From assembly GCA_963575745.1 (NCBI GenBank), contig CAUYUJ010015740.1, positions 40,001-104,000 on the forward strand: a stretch of 64,000 nt of DNA, read 5' to 3'. The notes beneath the pieces are model-generated. The model was not told the DNA's origin and searched no databases. It saw only the letters and a program-made list of their open reading frames with translations. Shown in pieces: positions 1-10,298 of this stretch. Position numbers and translations under genes: made by a program. This DNA is from Prorocentrum cordatum (taxonomy: Eukaryota; Sar; Dinophyceae; Prorocentrales; Prorocentraceae). Every line of letters starts with the position of its first letter. Position 1 is the first letter of the stretch.

Positions 1-22
1 AGCACGTGAGCTCCATGCTCGA

Positions 23-175
23 GTCGGGCCTGTCCCTCTACAGGGGGAATAGTCCAAGATAGTCAAACCATAGTCTCGGGGGCATTGTTCGATGATTTTT
101 GTTGACTGCTTTGGGGTATGTTTGAACATCTGGCATTTTTCGTCCAATTTCTGCCTGTAGGGGGACATGCCCGAC
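23..175. mobile_element. MITE-like TIR element, family M1, copy 1
   Basis: The ends are inverted repeats of each other: GTCGGGCCTGTCCCTCTACA on the left and the complement of the same motif (ending in GGACATGCCCGAC) on the right, about 27 bp each with a few mismatches. The interior is AT-richer than the flanks and non-coding. The same ends occur at 25817-26007 and 57733-57872. A short non-autonomous DNA element is the simplest reading; no clear target-site duplication is visible. Confidence 0.75.
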
Positions 176-879
176 CTAACTCCATGCGGTGCAGAACCTG
201 TGCGGGTGGAGGGCGGCTCCTTTTTTTAAAAAAAACAAAGGAAAAAACAAGACTCTGGCCTGAGTTCTCTCCTTCCACCTCTGCGGATATCAAGAGGTAT
301 CGACACCGCTGCTCCCCTGACCTCTTCCCGGGTGCGTTCTGACCTGGATTTCGAGGCGAATCCAGCGGTGGCGACCCCAAAAAAGGAGAAAACCAGGGTA
401 GGGTAAAGGTATGGGTGCCTTTTCCTTCTCTGATTGTCAGCGCGTGCAGCCCTTCAGAGGCAAGACCGACTAACATCGAAATGGGGGATCGGCTCGAAGC
501 GGGATGTGCGTCGGATCGGACTGCATCAGCACCGAATCGACATCGGATCGGCTCTGCTGCGCCGGGATGCGAGGCATGGTCACGCGAACAACGGGCCGTA
601 AAAGATCGTCGAACACTAGAATCGGATCGCATAGGGCTGGCCGGAATCGATGTCGAACCGGCGGTCAGATCGAGATGGACCCTGAATGGATGGACGGCGA
701 ATCTCTTTCAATATGGGCCTCTCGTTGGACACCTCTTCAAACGCTATGATGCTACCTGTTTGTGTTCTTGGTATGCTATACAACCTGCCATGCTGCCTGC
801 ATTCTGACACACACACACACACCACACACGTGCCACGCGTGACGCGCGCCGCGCGCCGAGAGGGGGGGACGAGTTATAC
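176..879. other. Non-genic stretch
   Basis: No convincing gene. A short AC microsatellite lies at about 812-832. Open frames here show no domain, no start context and no consistent codon bias. Confidence 0.5.
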
Positions 880-1019
880 TTGAGGAGGAGGAGGACGAGG
901 AGGAGGAGGACGAGGAGGAGGAGGATAATTACATGGAGGAGGAGTAGGAGGAGGCGGATAATGAGAAGGAGCAGAAGGAGGGGCTAGGAGGAGGAGGAGG
1001 AGGAGGAGGAGGAGGACCT
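880..1019. repeat. GGA microsatellite tract
   Basis: Imperfect (GGA/GAG)n with scattered interruptions. It is the first of about twenty such tracts in the window. Confidence 0.95.
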
Positions 1020-2217
1020 CGTTTAACTTTAGGATCCCTTTCTCTCTGGCAGTCCGCCGCCGCCATATGCAGCTACCTACATGGTCGTCATCGCGCTGGA
1101 CAGGGGCGTCTTTCTCGACATGGCCCTACGCGCCCTCCTCCGGTGCTGTTGCCTCGAACACTCCGCGCACTGCAACCTCTGCGTCAGCCCCTTGGTGTGG
1201 CCGTGATGCCGCCCCGCGCCCACTGCCAGGGTGACACAGCACTGGCTGGCCGCGCTGGCTGCTCCAAAGCGATGCACCTCGCCTTGTGTGGGCCCTCCCT
1301 CCCCTCTTCCCGCCTCCGCGGCCGCTTTCACAGTTCCTCCCCCCCTCTTGCCGCCAGACAGCTATTAGCGCCTGCAGTGCTGCGACGTAGAAACTGTTCC
1401 TTGCCCTCCTCCTGGCGCCGCCAAGGGAAGGGCCTGTCTGGGCTCCAGAGCTGAAGCGAACAGACGAGTCCGCAGCCTGAAGGCGTGAAAGCAGATGGGG
1501 GAAAGGAGGAGGAGGAGGAGGAGGAGGAGGAGGAGGAGGAGGAGATGATGTGATGTGGGCAAGCGGAGGGGTGTGTATAAAGGGAGGGTCATCCTTGCCA
1601 CACCCAGGCGCTGCATCATCCTCTTGAATCTCTGCTGCTCCAAACCGTTTTGCATATCTTGATTCTCGCCGACGCGCACTGCTGCAGTACCAGGGCTTGA
1701 CCTCTTTTCTCGAGCGCTGAACTCCGAAACATATTCGCTCGGATCGTTGCCACAAGACGCGACGGCTCAAGCGAGCCAACGTTTGTCCAGCGTAACAGAG
1801 GGGAGGAGGAGGAGGAGGAGGAGGAGGAGGAGGAGGAGGAGGAGGAGGAGGAGGAGGAGGACTCACGCTTCGAGCCTTCGCTCCCGCGGCCGGCCCAAGG
1901 AAACATGAGGAGGAGCCCCCGCCCAGCGAGCGAGGAGGAGGCCCTCCCGCCTCCGCCCTTCGACTCGTTTCCCCCCTCCTCCTCCCCGCCGGGCCCGCCG
2001 CCCCCGGCCTCGAACAGCAGCGGGGGGCCGCCGCCCAGCTCCACCGCGCCCCCGGCGCCGCCCGCGGCCGCGCCGGCGGCCGCGGCGGCGGCCGCGCCGG
2101 CGGCGCTGAGCGGGGCGCGGTCCGAGGCGCGTCGGCGCCGCGAGCGATCGAGGGATTTCGGAAATCTGTGCCCGAAGCTGGCTCTCGAAAGAGGTCAAAG
2201 CCCTCGAGTTCTGGAAT
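1020..2217. other. Non-genic GC-rich stretch with GGA tracts
   Basis: It holds (GGA)n at about 1504-1545 and 1799-1861 and a very GC-rich block at 1900-2150 rich in GCC/GGC. Frames crossing it encode only Pro/Ser/Ala/Gly runs. No gene is supported. Confidence 0.5.
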
Positions 2218-2344
2218 GGTCGTCGCCGTCGTCCTCGTCGTCGCCGGCGCCGCCGCCGTCGGCGTCGTCGTCGCCTCTTCCACCGTCGTCGTCGTCGTCG
2301 TCCCCGACGTCGTCGTCGTCGTCGTCGTCGTCGTCATCGTCGTC
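2218..2344. repeat. TCG/GTC microsatellite tract
   Basis: Nearly pure trinucleotide (TCG)n with occasional GCC. It reads as poly-Ser, poly-Val or poly-Asp depending on frame and is not evidence of a protein. Confidence 0.9.
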
Positions 2345-2544
2345 CCCTTTCAAGGTCGTCGGCACTGGCCGTAAGACCTTCGCACGAAAATAAGACCTTC
2401 GCAATACATTCATGCAGCCAGTTCTTTGGAACGAACTCAAACTCAAGAACCCGTGTCCGAATGGATTCACAAACGAAGCATGGCTCTGAGTGCTTTGGGA
2501 AAACAGTGTTTGGGCGACGCTCGAGCCGTCTACACCATCTTAAT

Positions 2545-2960
2545 GAAAGGATTCGGCCGCCAACTCCATCCTATAGTGAAAAGATTTGGCCGCCGACTCC
2601 GAATTGACGACCCCCTTTGACGGCCTTTTTCCGAGTTGGCGAGCCCCCTTGACGGCCTCTCTCCAAGTTGACGAACGCCCTTGACGGCCTCCCTCCGATT
2701 TGACGAGCCCCCTTGACGGCCTCCCTCTGGGGTGGCGAACCCCCGTGACGGCCTCCCTCCGACTTGGTGAACCCCATTGACGGTGCCCCGCGCCGCTCTC
2801 TCCGTCTTGACGAACCAAGCGTCGGGGCCGAGCTGATGGTAAAAAACGGCCTCGGTCTTGACGAACAATGTGTCGGGGCCGAAGTGACGGCTCATCTCGC
2901 CTTGACGAACGAAGTGTTGGAGCTGAATTGACGATTGTTTTCGCCCCAGCGAACGTAGTC
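2545..2960. repeat. Tandem array, 32-bp unit and relatives
   Basis: The core TTGACGGCCTCCCTCCGA recurs about every 32 bp in six units from about 2610 to 2790. It is preceded by two ~38-bp copies of a GGCCGCCRACTCC motif and followed by looser 50-60 bp units carrying CTTGACGAAC. Non-coding tandem repeat. Confidence 0.85.
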
Positions 2961-3911
2961 TTAGGGCGGACTTGACGACCGTTGTGGGCGCTTCTTCAGA
3001 CATGAGCCGTCTCAACCACTGGGTTGGACTCAAATCTCGTCGCGGGTGGCTCTTCTCTCCCGGCCCCTGGCCACGCCTGTCTGCTTGCGGCTGCTTCCCC
3101 TCCCCTCCTCCTTGTCCTCCTCCTCCCTCCCTTTTTGCTCGCTACCTCCCTGCTTGTCCTTTCCTCCTGCTCCTTGCCTGCTGTCCCCGCCTGGCCCCTC
3201 TTCTGCCTGCCCGCCCGCCCCGCCGGCCCTGGCCTCCCGCCTGGGCGCTCGTCGTCGTCAGCCTGCTTCTCCCCTTCTCGTCCCCTTCCGCCGGGCAGCA
3301 CAGCCTGCCTGGGACCAGCGTGGCGCATACACATGTAGGCGCATGGCTTTCTCAGTATACGGCGCAGCGAACTTTGAGGCCGATGCTCAGCGGCACGGGG
3401 TCCACGGACGGCCCCGACCCTTTTGCAACAAGCTTGGCCACGTTCGTCGCGGCCTTCCGGGATTAGGGCCGTCATGCTGCCCGCTGCGGAACGGCCCAGC
3501 GAAGGGGCCTCGAACGCAGGGTGCATCTTTCATCCGTGCACGGTGGAAGTCTGGCACCGCGCGCGTGTCGGGCAGGGCGCGGTCTGCCAGGCGCCGGCCT
3601 CCGGGCGCCGAGATGCATCGCCGATGCATCGGCGACGCCGGCTCCACATCGAGCCACATCGCCGACGCATCGGCGAGGCGGCCCGGATGGAGGGACGCAT
3701 GCAGGGAGGAGCCAGGAGGGACCTGCTCGCCCCGCCGGTTCCTCCCTCCACGCCCCTCCCTCCATCCGGGGCAGCCGCTCTCCCCGCTCAGCTCCACGGC
3801 CGACCCACAAAACATGTGGGCCTCGGCTGCTATCGCGCGCTTCGGCGAGCGAGGCCAGCTCGGAGGAACTACGTGGCCCAAAGAACTCCAGCCGGCCCAT
3901 GGCCGGAGGGA
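2961..3911. other. Non-genic stretch
   Basis: A CT-rich, GC-rich block (3050-3300) followed by sequence with short palindromes built on GATGCATCG near 3612-3675. No coding frame stands out. Confidence 0.45.
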
Positions 3912-3981
3912 CTAGGGCGAGGAGGAGAAGGATCGAGGGAGGAGGAGGATCGAGGGAGGCGGAGGAGGAGGAGGATTTTTT
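3912..3981. repeat. GGA tract and A6 at the retrogene 3' end
   Basis: Imperfect GGA tract containing GGATCGAGGGA, ending in six T at 3976-3981 (A6 on the minus strand). The motif GGATCGAGGGA recurs on the other side of the retrogene, near 5220. This suggests that the gene copy landed inside, or is bordered by, one GGA tract. Six A residues are only a weak poly(A) remnant. Confidence 0.5.
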
Positions 3982-4034
3982 AAACACGCACCGCAAATGA
4001 GTACACGAAGCAAAACATCACGAACGAGACGAGG

Positions 4035-5078
4035 TCAATGAAGCCGAAGTACACCAGGTCGAACGCGACCCACATGTGAGAACCCGAGAGCACGGAGAGC
4101 AGATTCCAGTCCTCCAGACGCCTCCAGGGCATGAAGCGCCTCCGCCAGAGACACATCCTCGCCGAGAACATCATCCCGATTCATGAAGCACTCGAGGACG
4201 CCGCGGAGCCCGAACCGATCAGCACGGGCGAGGACCGCATCGTCCTTCTCGTCGTCAACGTGTTGAGCGTCATGTACGGAAAGAGCTGACTCCTGCACTA
4301 CACTCCCCATCGGGCACGAAGATGGCACAGCGCTCCCCTCCTCAGAGCCGTCCACGGCGGGGGGAGGGGCCCCGTCCATGGGAAACTGGTGATCGCCTCC
4401 GACAACGCCTCCACCGACGTGCGAGTCTGCGCCAAGCGATGCCTCACCGACGCAGCTGCTTCCGCCAATGCTGGCACCACGTTTGGCGACCGAATGCGAA
4501 ACCTTTGCGAAATCGTCCTTGGCGGGCGCCTCCAGCGGCTCCAAGACACCCGGCCAGAGCACCGAGGGCACCACAACGCCAGGGAGATGATCGATGAGAG
4601 AAGGCTGAAACTCCTGCGACTCCTCCAGGGCAGGAACGGGACGATCAGGAGCCGCCTGGTCGGTAGGCGCCTGCACCTCCGCCACGCCGCACGGGGTGTG
4701 TAGCCCGACCCAGAAATCCTCGAAGACCGACGCCATGACCGCGCCTGACGGGGCCGCCCGCAAAGGAGAGGCAGCAACAGGCGGCGGGGCGTGCTTCGCC
4801 CAGTTCCCCTGGGCATTCAGGTCCTCGAACACCTTAAGGTTGAGCTGTGGCGCCAGAAGGCGCGCCGCCGCCAGGGCCTCGCCGAAGGAACGAACATGGG
4901 CGCCCATGGCATCGATGAGCTCCCAGTGGCCCTCGAGCGCCGCCCGCAGCGCCTTGACGCGGATGTCGATGGCCTGCGACCGGCTGAGCCCCAGGGCGGC
5001 GCGTCGCTCGCGCCGCAGCCGGCGGGCCAGCGTCCTCGCGCTCGCGGACGCCCAGGCCGCGCCATTGCCGGAATGCAT
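4035..5078 (-). CDS. Intronless SL-tagged retrogene, hypothetical protein (347 aa)
   Basis: A single uninterrupted frame with GC-rich third positions. ATG lies at 5076-5078, 48 nt downstream of the spliced-leader relic, and the stop at 4035-4037. The N-terminal third is basic and helical (residues ~15-75, including RRERRAALGLSRSQAIDIR and a stretch predicted to be alpha-helical ending in LNLKVFEDLNAQGNW). The middle is Ala/Pro/acidic and low in structure. The C-terminus has another helical part (SLAEALHALEASGGLESAL). No known domain is recognised. The short distance from SL to ATG, the absence of introns and an A6 stretch about 55 nt past the stop indicate a gene copied from a trans-spliced mRNA. 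A second, overlapping frame (3980-4174, minus) ends in a hydrophobic stretch with good codons (MWVAFDLVYFGFIDLVSF) and stops right at the A6, so the true 3' reading frame is not fully certain. Function unknown. Confidence 0.6.
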   Translation of the reverse strand: MHSGNGAAWASASARTLARRLRRERRAALGLSRSQAIDIRVKALRAALEGHWELIDAMGAHVRSFGEALAAARLLAPQLNLKVFEDLNAQGNWAKHAPPPVAASPLRAAPSGAVMASVFEDFWVGLHTPCGVAEVQAPTDQAAPDRPVPALEESQEFQPSLIDHLPGVVVPSVLWPGVLEPLEAPAKDDFAKVSHSVAKRGASIGGSSCVGEASLGADSHVGGGVVGGDHQFPMDGAPPPAVDGSEEGSAVPSSCPMGSVVQESALSVHDAQHVDDEKDDAVLARADRFGLRGVLECFMNRDDVLGEDVSLAEALHALEASGGLESALRALGFSHVGRVRPGVLRLH

Positions 5079-5126
5079 GGCCGCTCGCGGCGCCGCGCAC
5101 CGAGGGCCTGCCGTGAGCCGGGCTCG

Positions 5127-5163
5127 CTTGAGCCAAAATGGCTTGAGCCAAAATGGCTACGGA
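5127..5163 (-). other. Tandem dinoflagellate spliced-leader relic (DinoSL + truncated DinoSL)
   Basis: On the minus strand, 5163-5142 is a full 22-nt DinoSL (TCCGTAGCC...TTTTGGCTCAAG, first base T). It is followed directly at 5141-5127 by the truncated copy CCATTTTGGCTCAAG. Dinoflagellate nuclear mRNAs receive this leader by trans-splicing. A genomic leader plus a copy cut exactly after the leader's own internal TAG is the known mark of mRNA recycling: the older leader served as splice acceptor (its internal AG) in a second round. Confidence 0.95.
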
Positions 5164-5279
5164 TGGAAGGAGGAGGAGGAGGAGGAGGAGGAGGAGGAGG
5201 AGGAGGAGGAGGAGGAGGAGGATCGAGGGAGCAGGAGGTGGAGGAGGAGGAGGAGGAGGAGGAGGAGGAGGAGGAGGGT
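5164..5279. repeat. GGA microsatellite tract
   Basis: (GGA)n interrupted by ATCGAGGGAGCAGGAGGT. It abuts the 5' end of the spliced-leader relic. Confidence 0.95.
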
Positions 5280-7430
5280 ATAACGCAGCAAGGCCACCGC
5301 CTCCACCCCTGTCGCCTCCGCCCTGGCACGGTGCCCTGCCCCCGACCCCCCCTTCCCGCCCCGCTGCTGCTTGCCGCTCGCAACGCGCGCCGCCCCGCCG
5401 ACTGGCCATCGCCCTTGGGCGTGGCTTAATGGGGGGGTCACAAATGGGGGGGGTCAGAAACGGTCCCCTTTCGTGCCCCTTTCGGGCCCCTCTGGAGCGG
5501 GGCTCGTTCAGGTACAGTTTGGGTACCTTTGCGGGCCACCCTCGGCTCCCCCCCTATTTACGACCCCCCCACGGCGCAACGCCCAACGCCCGCCGCCTCT
5601 CCCGTCCTCCGGGCCCCATGGGCCCTGGGCGGGCAGAGGAGGGGGGCTCTCGCCCGACCGGGAGGGGAGAGGCCACCGCCGGGCTCGGGAGGAGGGCCCC
5701 CCGAGCGGGCCGAGGCGGCGCTTGCCACCTCCCCCTCCTCGGGGGGCGGGGCTTCACCACCGCGCTCCGGAGGCCCCGCCTGGACGGCGGCGCCGCCTGC
5801 AGGCCCGCCGTGTCGTTGTGCGTTCTCTTGCGCCACTCCTTGCCTGCTCTGTGCTGTGGGAGGAGGCTGGCTGCTCCAGCCCCCCCAAGGTGGCGGAGGC
5901 CACCCGCGGGGAGGCGGGGCACTGTGGTGCAACCTGACACTGCCCGCAGCTGGCAAGATAGGAGGAGGTAGGAATCATTGCACCGGCCTTGCAGACGTGC
6001 TGCAGCGGATGTCAACGTGGATTTTTGTGAAGGGAGGAGGATTGGGAGGGAGGGGAGGAGGATTGGGAGGAAGGGGGGGAGGGAGGGGAGGGGAGGGAGA
6101 GGGAGCTGGCAGGATGGGAGGAAGGGAGGAGGATTGGAGGGGGGGGGGAAGGGGAGGGGAGGGGCGGGGGAGGGTGAGACGAGCGAAAGCCAGAGACGTG
6201 CGCGCTGGCGCTCGGGAGCCCGCCCGCGCCCAGCAGGGCACGGCGCGGAGGCCGCAGGCCCAGCAAGGAGGGGGCCAGGGAGGCGGGGAGGGAGGGGGGC
6301 GGAGGGAGGGGGGGAGGGGGCACGGCGTGAAGGCCGCAGGCCCAGCAAGGAAGGGACAAGGGAGGGAGGGAGGGAGGGGCCGGAGGGAGGGGGGGAGGGA
6401 GGGAGGGTCCGCCCTCTGCTGGCCCCGCGCGTCTGCTCCCTCCTCCCTCCTGTCTGCAGCTGTTGGCTGCTGTGCTCGTGCGAGCGCAGCCATCCCTCCC
6501 TCCTTCCCCTTCTCCTCCAGAGACAGCGACGGCGGCGACAGCGACGACGTCTCCACGTCGCCCTCCAAATTGTGAGCGCTGCACAGACGGTGCTCACTTG
6601 GGCGCTCCCTCGCCCCTGGGCCCCGCCTGGCGGCCAGGATGTCCCGCAGCTCGGGGTCGGGGTCGACTGGCATCGAGCCTCGGAGCGAGGAGGGAGGATA
6701 AGGGGAGCGATTGATCAGGGAGAAGGAGAAGGATAAGGGAGGAGAAGGAGAAGGGAGGAGAAGGTGCAACAGTGCAGTCGAGATGATGACAGCACGGCGC
6801 AGTGGACAGGGACGGCAGAGGCGCAAATAGAGATGCCAACCCCCCACCAACTGGGTAGCGATGGGAGGCTCGCGCAGATACAGCTCGCACCCTTCACCCT
6901 GCACAGGGAAGCAGTGAGAGGCTCCCGCGGGTACGCCTCGAGACCACCACTCTTCACAAGGAGCTGCCGCCAGGGGCGCTGCGTGCAAGGGAGGAGGAGG
7001 AACGAGGACGAGCAGGAGCAAGCGGGAGCGAGGAGGAGCGGTGGCAGGCGCCTCACCCCGGACTCCGGACCATCCATCCTATCTCCCCCGCCTCCCCCCT
7101 ATCACCGCAGCAACCGCTTCTAGACGAAGAAGAATTCTACATATTGCACGGACACAAACAATCATAGCAATAGACGACGACACACCTGGACTCAGCCCGG
7201 GGGGAATCAGAGGGCATTGGCTGACTCTCGTTAGCGCCGAACCCGTTGGTTGGCCATGGCGGTGCCCCGAGACGTGGGGCCCTGTAGGGCGAGGAGGCCC
7301 CGAGAAGTGCAAACTCGGCCTGGAAGCCCTCCCCTGCCCCAATGGGGCCCATTCCTCTGGACCCCGTCTTTTGGCATGAAGGAAAGGGTGCTGCGGGAAA
7401 CCAGTCCTGGACCCCAGGGCCTTCTTCCAA
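5280..7430. other. Non-genic GC-rich and GGGA-rich stretch
   Basis: 5430-5960 is GC-rich with runs of C and G. 6037-6175 and 6265-6400 are GGGA/GGGGA low-complexity tracts, with AGGCCGCAGGCCCAGCAAGG appearing twice near 6250 and 6330. Frames here are Pro/Gly/Arg/Ser artefacts. No gene seen. Confidence 0.5.
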
Positions 7431-7583
7431 TGAAGGGGCCTTAGGACACACAAATATATACACACAAATAAAAAGATTCCCCATACGTTTCCATATTTTT
7501 GGGGCTTTTGTCTTCCCCCCCACTTCCCATATTCTCCCATATTTTATTGGGTATGTGTGTGTGTGTGTTTCTTTCCCTCCTGA
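7431..7583 (+). repeat. Dispersed repeat family R8, copy 1
   Basis: About 155-165 bp. It begins TGAAGGGGCC, runs through ACACACAAATA and TTTTGTCTTCC, and ends TTTCCCTCCTGA. It matches copies at 7748-7910, 33138-33299 (minus) and 49341-49503. Here the 3' part carries a TG microsatellite. Confidence 0.8.
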
Positions 7584-7747
7584 CCCAAGGCGAACTCTTC
7601 CTCCTGGGTACTCAGTCTTCTGTCGACCCCAGGCCCGGGGAAATGCCCTGGGCCCCAGAGCGGCCGAGACACCTCCAGGACCTGTTTCCCCCGGGACCTC
7701 CTCCCAGACATGCGGCGCCCTGGTTCTTTCATCGCGGGGCTACTGAA

Positions 7748-7910
7748 ATGAAGGGGCCCCAGGACACACAAATAAATACACACACATAAAAATATTCCCT
7801 ATATTTTCTTATATTTTCTGGGTTTTTGTCTTCCTCCCCACTTCCCATAGTTTCCCTTATTTTCGGGGGAATCGACGATTCTTTGTGTCTGTGTGTTGTT
7901 TCCCTCCTGA
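7748..7910 (+). repeat. Dispersed repeat family R8, copy 2
   Basis: Same boundaries as copy 1, with a well preserved 3' half (GGGGGAATCGACGATTCTTT then GTGTCTGTGTG). It lies 165 bp downstream of copy 1. Confidence 0.85.
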
Positions 7911-8097
7911 TGAAAGTCCCAATCTCTTCCCAAAGGCTGGTCTTCCGTCTTGAGGCGTTTCTGGACGGTCCCGAGGCCCGGCGAGGGCCCCCAGAAACAG
8001 AACACTGGCTAAAAACCTTCCGTCGTGTTCTGTCCACGACGTGAGCACGTCTGGGTTTGCTTCTTGGCGAACCCCGTGCTGCTTGGGCGTCCCGAAA

Positions 8098-8290
8098 CAG
8101 TGCGGTGACATAACGTGCGGTGACCTCAAGCCCCCACACGACCTCACCGCACAGTCCGTCACCGCAAGGTTTTGGGACCCTGGAGCCCCCAATCGCCCGA
8201 GACATCCTCGGGGAACGACACGAGTCCAAAAACTGTGCCGTCACCACGAATCCCCACTGACTCACCACCTGGTGTTGTCAGCGCACCGTT
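8098..8290 (+). repeat. Dispersed repeat family R9, copy 1
   Basis: Shares order and sequence with 16880-17015 and 34097-34300: GCGGTGACCTC, CCTCACCGCACRGTCCGT, then a part reading TCGCCCGAGACRTCCTCGG and CCCGAGTCCAAAA. Non-coding. Confidence 0.75.
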
Positions 8291-8402
8291 TGGAATCTGT
8301 CGCTCGAGGGGTCGAGGGAGGGCTCCTGGAGGACGCAAACGGCCCCAAAACCTCCCGTCGTGATTTTTCAGAGGTTCTTTAGTGCGCGCGCCCACAGTCC
8401 CG

Positions 8403-9025
8403 CTACAGTCCGGGCGTTGACCTAAGGAATCCTAAATAAGGAACGAGGCCAGTTTTCCCCATAAGTTGAACTTCGATTTCCCATCGAAATCCTAAGCAAA
8501 ACCAAAGGCGAACTGCAAAACAACCAAGGAACACCGAGCCCCTCCCCGACGAAAAAGGTTCCTTCCTCAGGGCCCCGACTGTACTTCCCCAGGTTTAGTG
8601 AAAACGACCTGAGGCCCAAACCTGGCGGGCGCAGGCCTGGAAAATAACGGCCACGGCGCCTTCTCGAGAACCGAAAACGGACAATTCACTAATCGACGTG
8701 TCAGGGTGGGAGTTCTGTCCACCCCCGACTTTAATGCGCGCGCCCACAGTCCCGCTACTTCCCCAAGTTTCCCGTCCAGGATCCATCCGCGCTGGCCCCT
8801 GGGGCCCGATCACGGGTCCCAGAGGCTGGAAAATCGAAGGACTACAGTCGGGGCGCTGACCTAAGGAGCCCTAAATAGGGAACGAGGCCCCATTTTCCCA
8901 TAAGCTACACTTCGATGTCCCATGGAGAACCCCACGCAGACTGCAGAACAGTCAAGGAACACCGAGCCCCTCGCCAACGAGAAGGGTTCCTTCTTCCGCG
9001 CCCCGGCTGGACGCTGGGAGTGAAC
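8403..9025 (+). repeat. Dispersed repeat family R3 (A-B-A arrangement)
   Basis: Block A (8403-8583; again 8846-9025) reads GGGCGYTGACCTAAGGA, GGAACGAGGCC, CCCATAAG, AACACCGAGCCCCT and ends near CGCCCCGGCTG. Block B (8590-8735) reads GGTTTAGTGAAAACGACCTG to CTAATCGACGTGTCAG and TCCACCCCCGAC. Both blocks recur, in the order B-A, at 56160-56305 and 56486-56660. Confidence 0.8.
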
Positions 9026-9368
9026 ACCTCATGTCGTCGGAGATCGGGCCCGCTTGCTCTACCGCGGAGCCCGAGGTGCGCCCGCCCCGCGGCCCTCGGG
9101 CACGTCCTGCCCCGGGTCCATCCCGCCGGCTGGCCTCTTCTCTAACAGCTCTCTCAGCTCACACAAGGAGCGATCCAAAACTCGGATAGCGGAGCGCCCC
9201 AGGAGCGCGGGAAGGCCTGGCGAAGCACGCTGGCAGGACCAGGGGATGCTTCCGAACGACTTGGCGAGCTTTCGGGCACGCGCATTGGGAGACGCTTAGC
9301 TGCAGAAATCCTGCGGGATCCTGCAAGATTCTGCACCCAAGCCTCGGTCACTGTACAGTCAGCACGTC
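9026..9368. other. Non-genic stretch
   Basis: Nothing recognisable; no frame with coding character. Confidence 0.4.
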
Positions 9369-9530
9369 TCATACAAATGCGCTGTGAGGATGCAAGGGCC
9401 TTGGACGCCCATTTCGAAGCTTCTCGAGCGGGGCGCGGCCAACGAGTGGCCAAGGATAAACCGAGGAGGCAAGGCTGTCAGGGCAGCCTTGGGAAGGCTG
9501 CCCCTCCTTACTATGCGGGCTGACTGTGCC
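9369..9530 (+). repeat. Dispersed repeat family R1, copy 1
   Basis: Contains GGGCCTTGGACGCCCAT, GAGCGGGGCGCGGCCAACG and ACTATGCGGGCTGACTG, shared in the same order with 48108-48285 and 55268-55440. Confidence 0.85.
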
Positions 9531-9708
9531 CCTGGCTCTGCAAGATCCTGCAAGACCCGGCGCTCTGACTGACCTCCCGTTGCACGGATCTCCGTCCCTC
9601 GAGCCCCGATCCAGGAAAAAAACTGATGTCGGTGTCGCCGCTCAACAAACTATCGAACTCGTTGCAGCGGGCGGTGGGCGGACTCTTCTGTCCTCACTCG
9701 GGCGTTGG

Positions 9709-9906
9709 TAGAACTTGGTTCAGTGGAACCTGGTTTAGTGATCTGTACCGGGGGCGCCCCCCCGTCCCATTTCCACTAACCGGAACTGCCGTCACCCGAA
9801 AAAAAACAGCTCTGGCAAACCTGGTTTAGTGATTCTGGCCGTTTCGAAGGCTCCGGGGCCCAATCACTAAGCGGGTCCCCTTACCCGGGGTCCTGGCCGT
9901 ACCCGA
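9709..9906 (+). repeat. Dispersed repeat family R2, copy 1
   Basis: About 200 bp from GGGCGTTGG to a terminal TACCCGAC. It contains three CTGGTTTAGTG-like motifs, CACTAACCGGAACTGCCGTC, and a 3' GGGGTCCTGGC. Two further copies lie at 52141-52350 and 52433-52641. Confidence 0.85.
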
Positions 9907-10160
9907 CTCACCCCCCTTCGACGAGCGAGCGACCCCCGTTTGCAGTGACCCCCGTCTCGGGGCTTCGTAAACGCAGTGGCAATCGCAACAGGACCCCCGT
10001 TTCTGTGACCCCCGTTTTGGTGACCCCCGTTTGCAATGACCAATCGCACAGTCCCGTTTTGGTGACCCCCGTTTTGGTGACCCCCGTCTTGGGGCTTTCG
10101 TAAACGCAATGCCAATCGCACAATCCCGTTTTGGTGACCCCGTGACCCCCGTCTCGGGGC
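9907..10160. repeat. Tandem array of TGACCCCCGTTTTGG units
   Basis: Fifteen-mer-like TGACCCCCGTTTTGG units nested in a ~135-bp unit marked by CGTAAACGCARTGSCAATCG at about 9967 and 10102. Confidence 0.8.
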
Positions 10161-10298
10161 CTTCCGCGTCGCCAGCGCCGCCGCCGCCGAAATGCTCGTG
10201 GTCCTGCTTCGCGAGGCGGGCCTGCCGCAGCATCAGGTCCGCTCTGCCCGCGGGGCTCCCAGGGCGGGGGGCTCTCCACTCTCCAGCCGCTGCCCCTG

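Noticed and set aside
1126-2337. 403-codon minus-strand open frame
   Set aside because: Runs through GGA and TCG microsatellites; composition is Thr/Pro/Arg low complexity with no domain.
1905-2393. 162-codon plus frame rich in Pro, Ser and Ala
   Set aside because: The start context looks acceptable, but the product is low complexity made by a GCC block and a TCG tract; no supporting conservation.
5529-6597. Overlapping ~348-codon frames on both strands
   Set aside because: GC- and GGGA-rich DNA opens all frames; products are Gly/Arg/Pro only.
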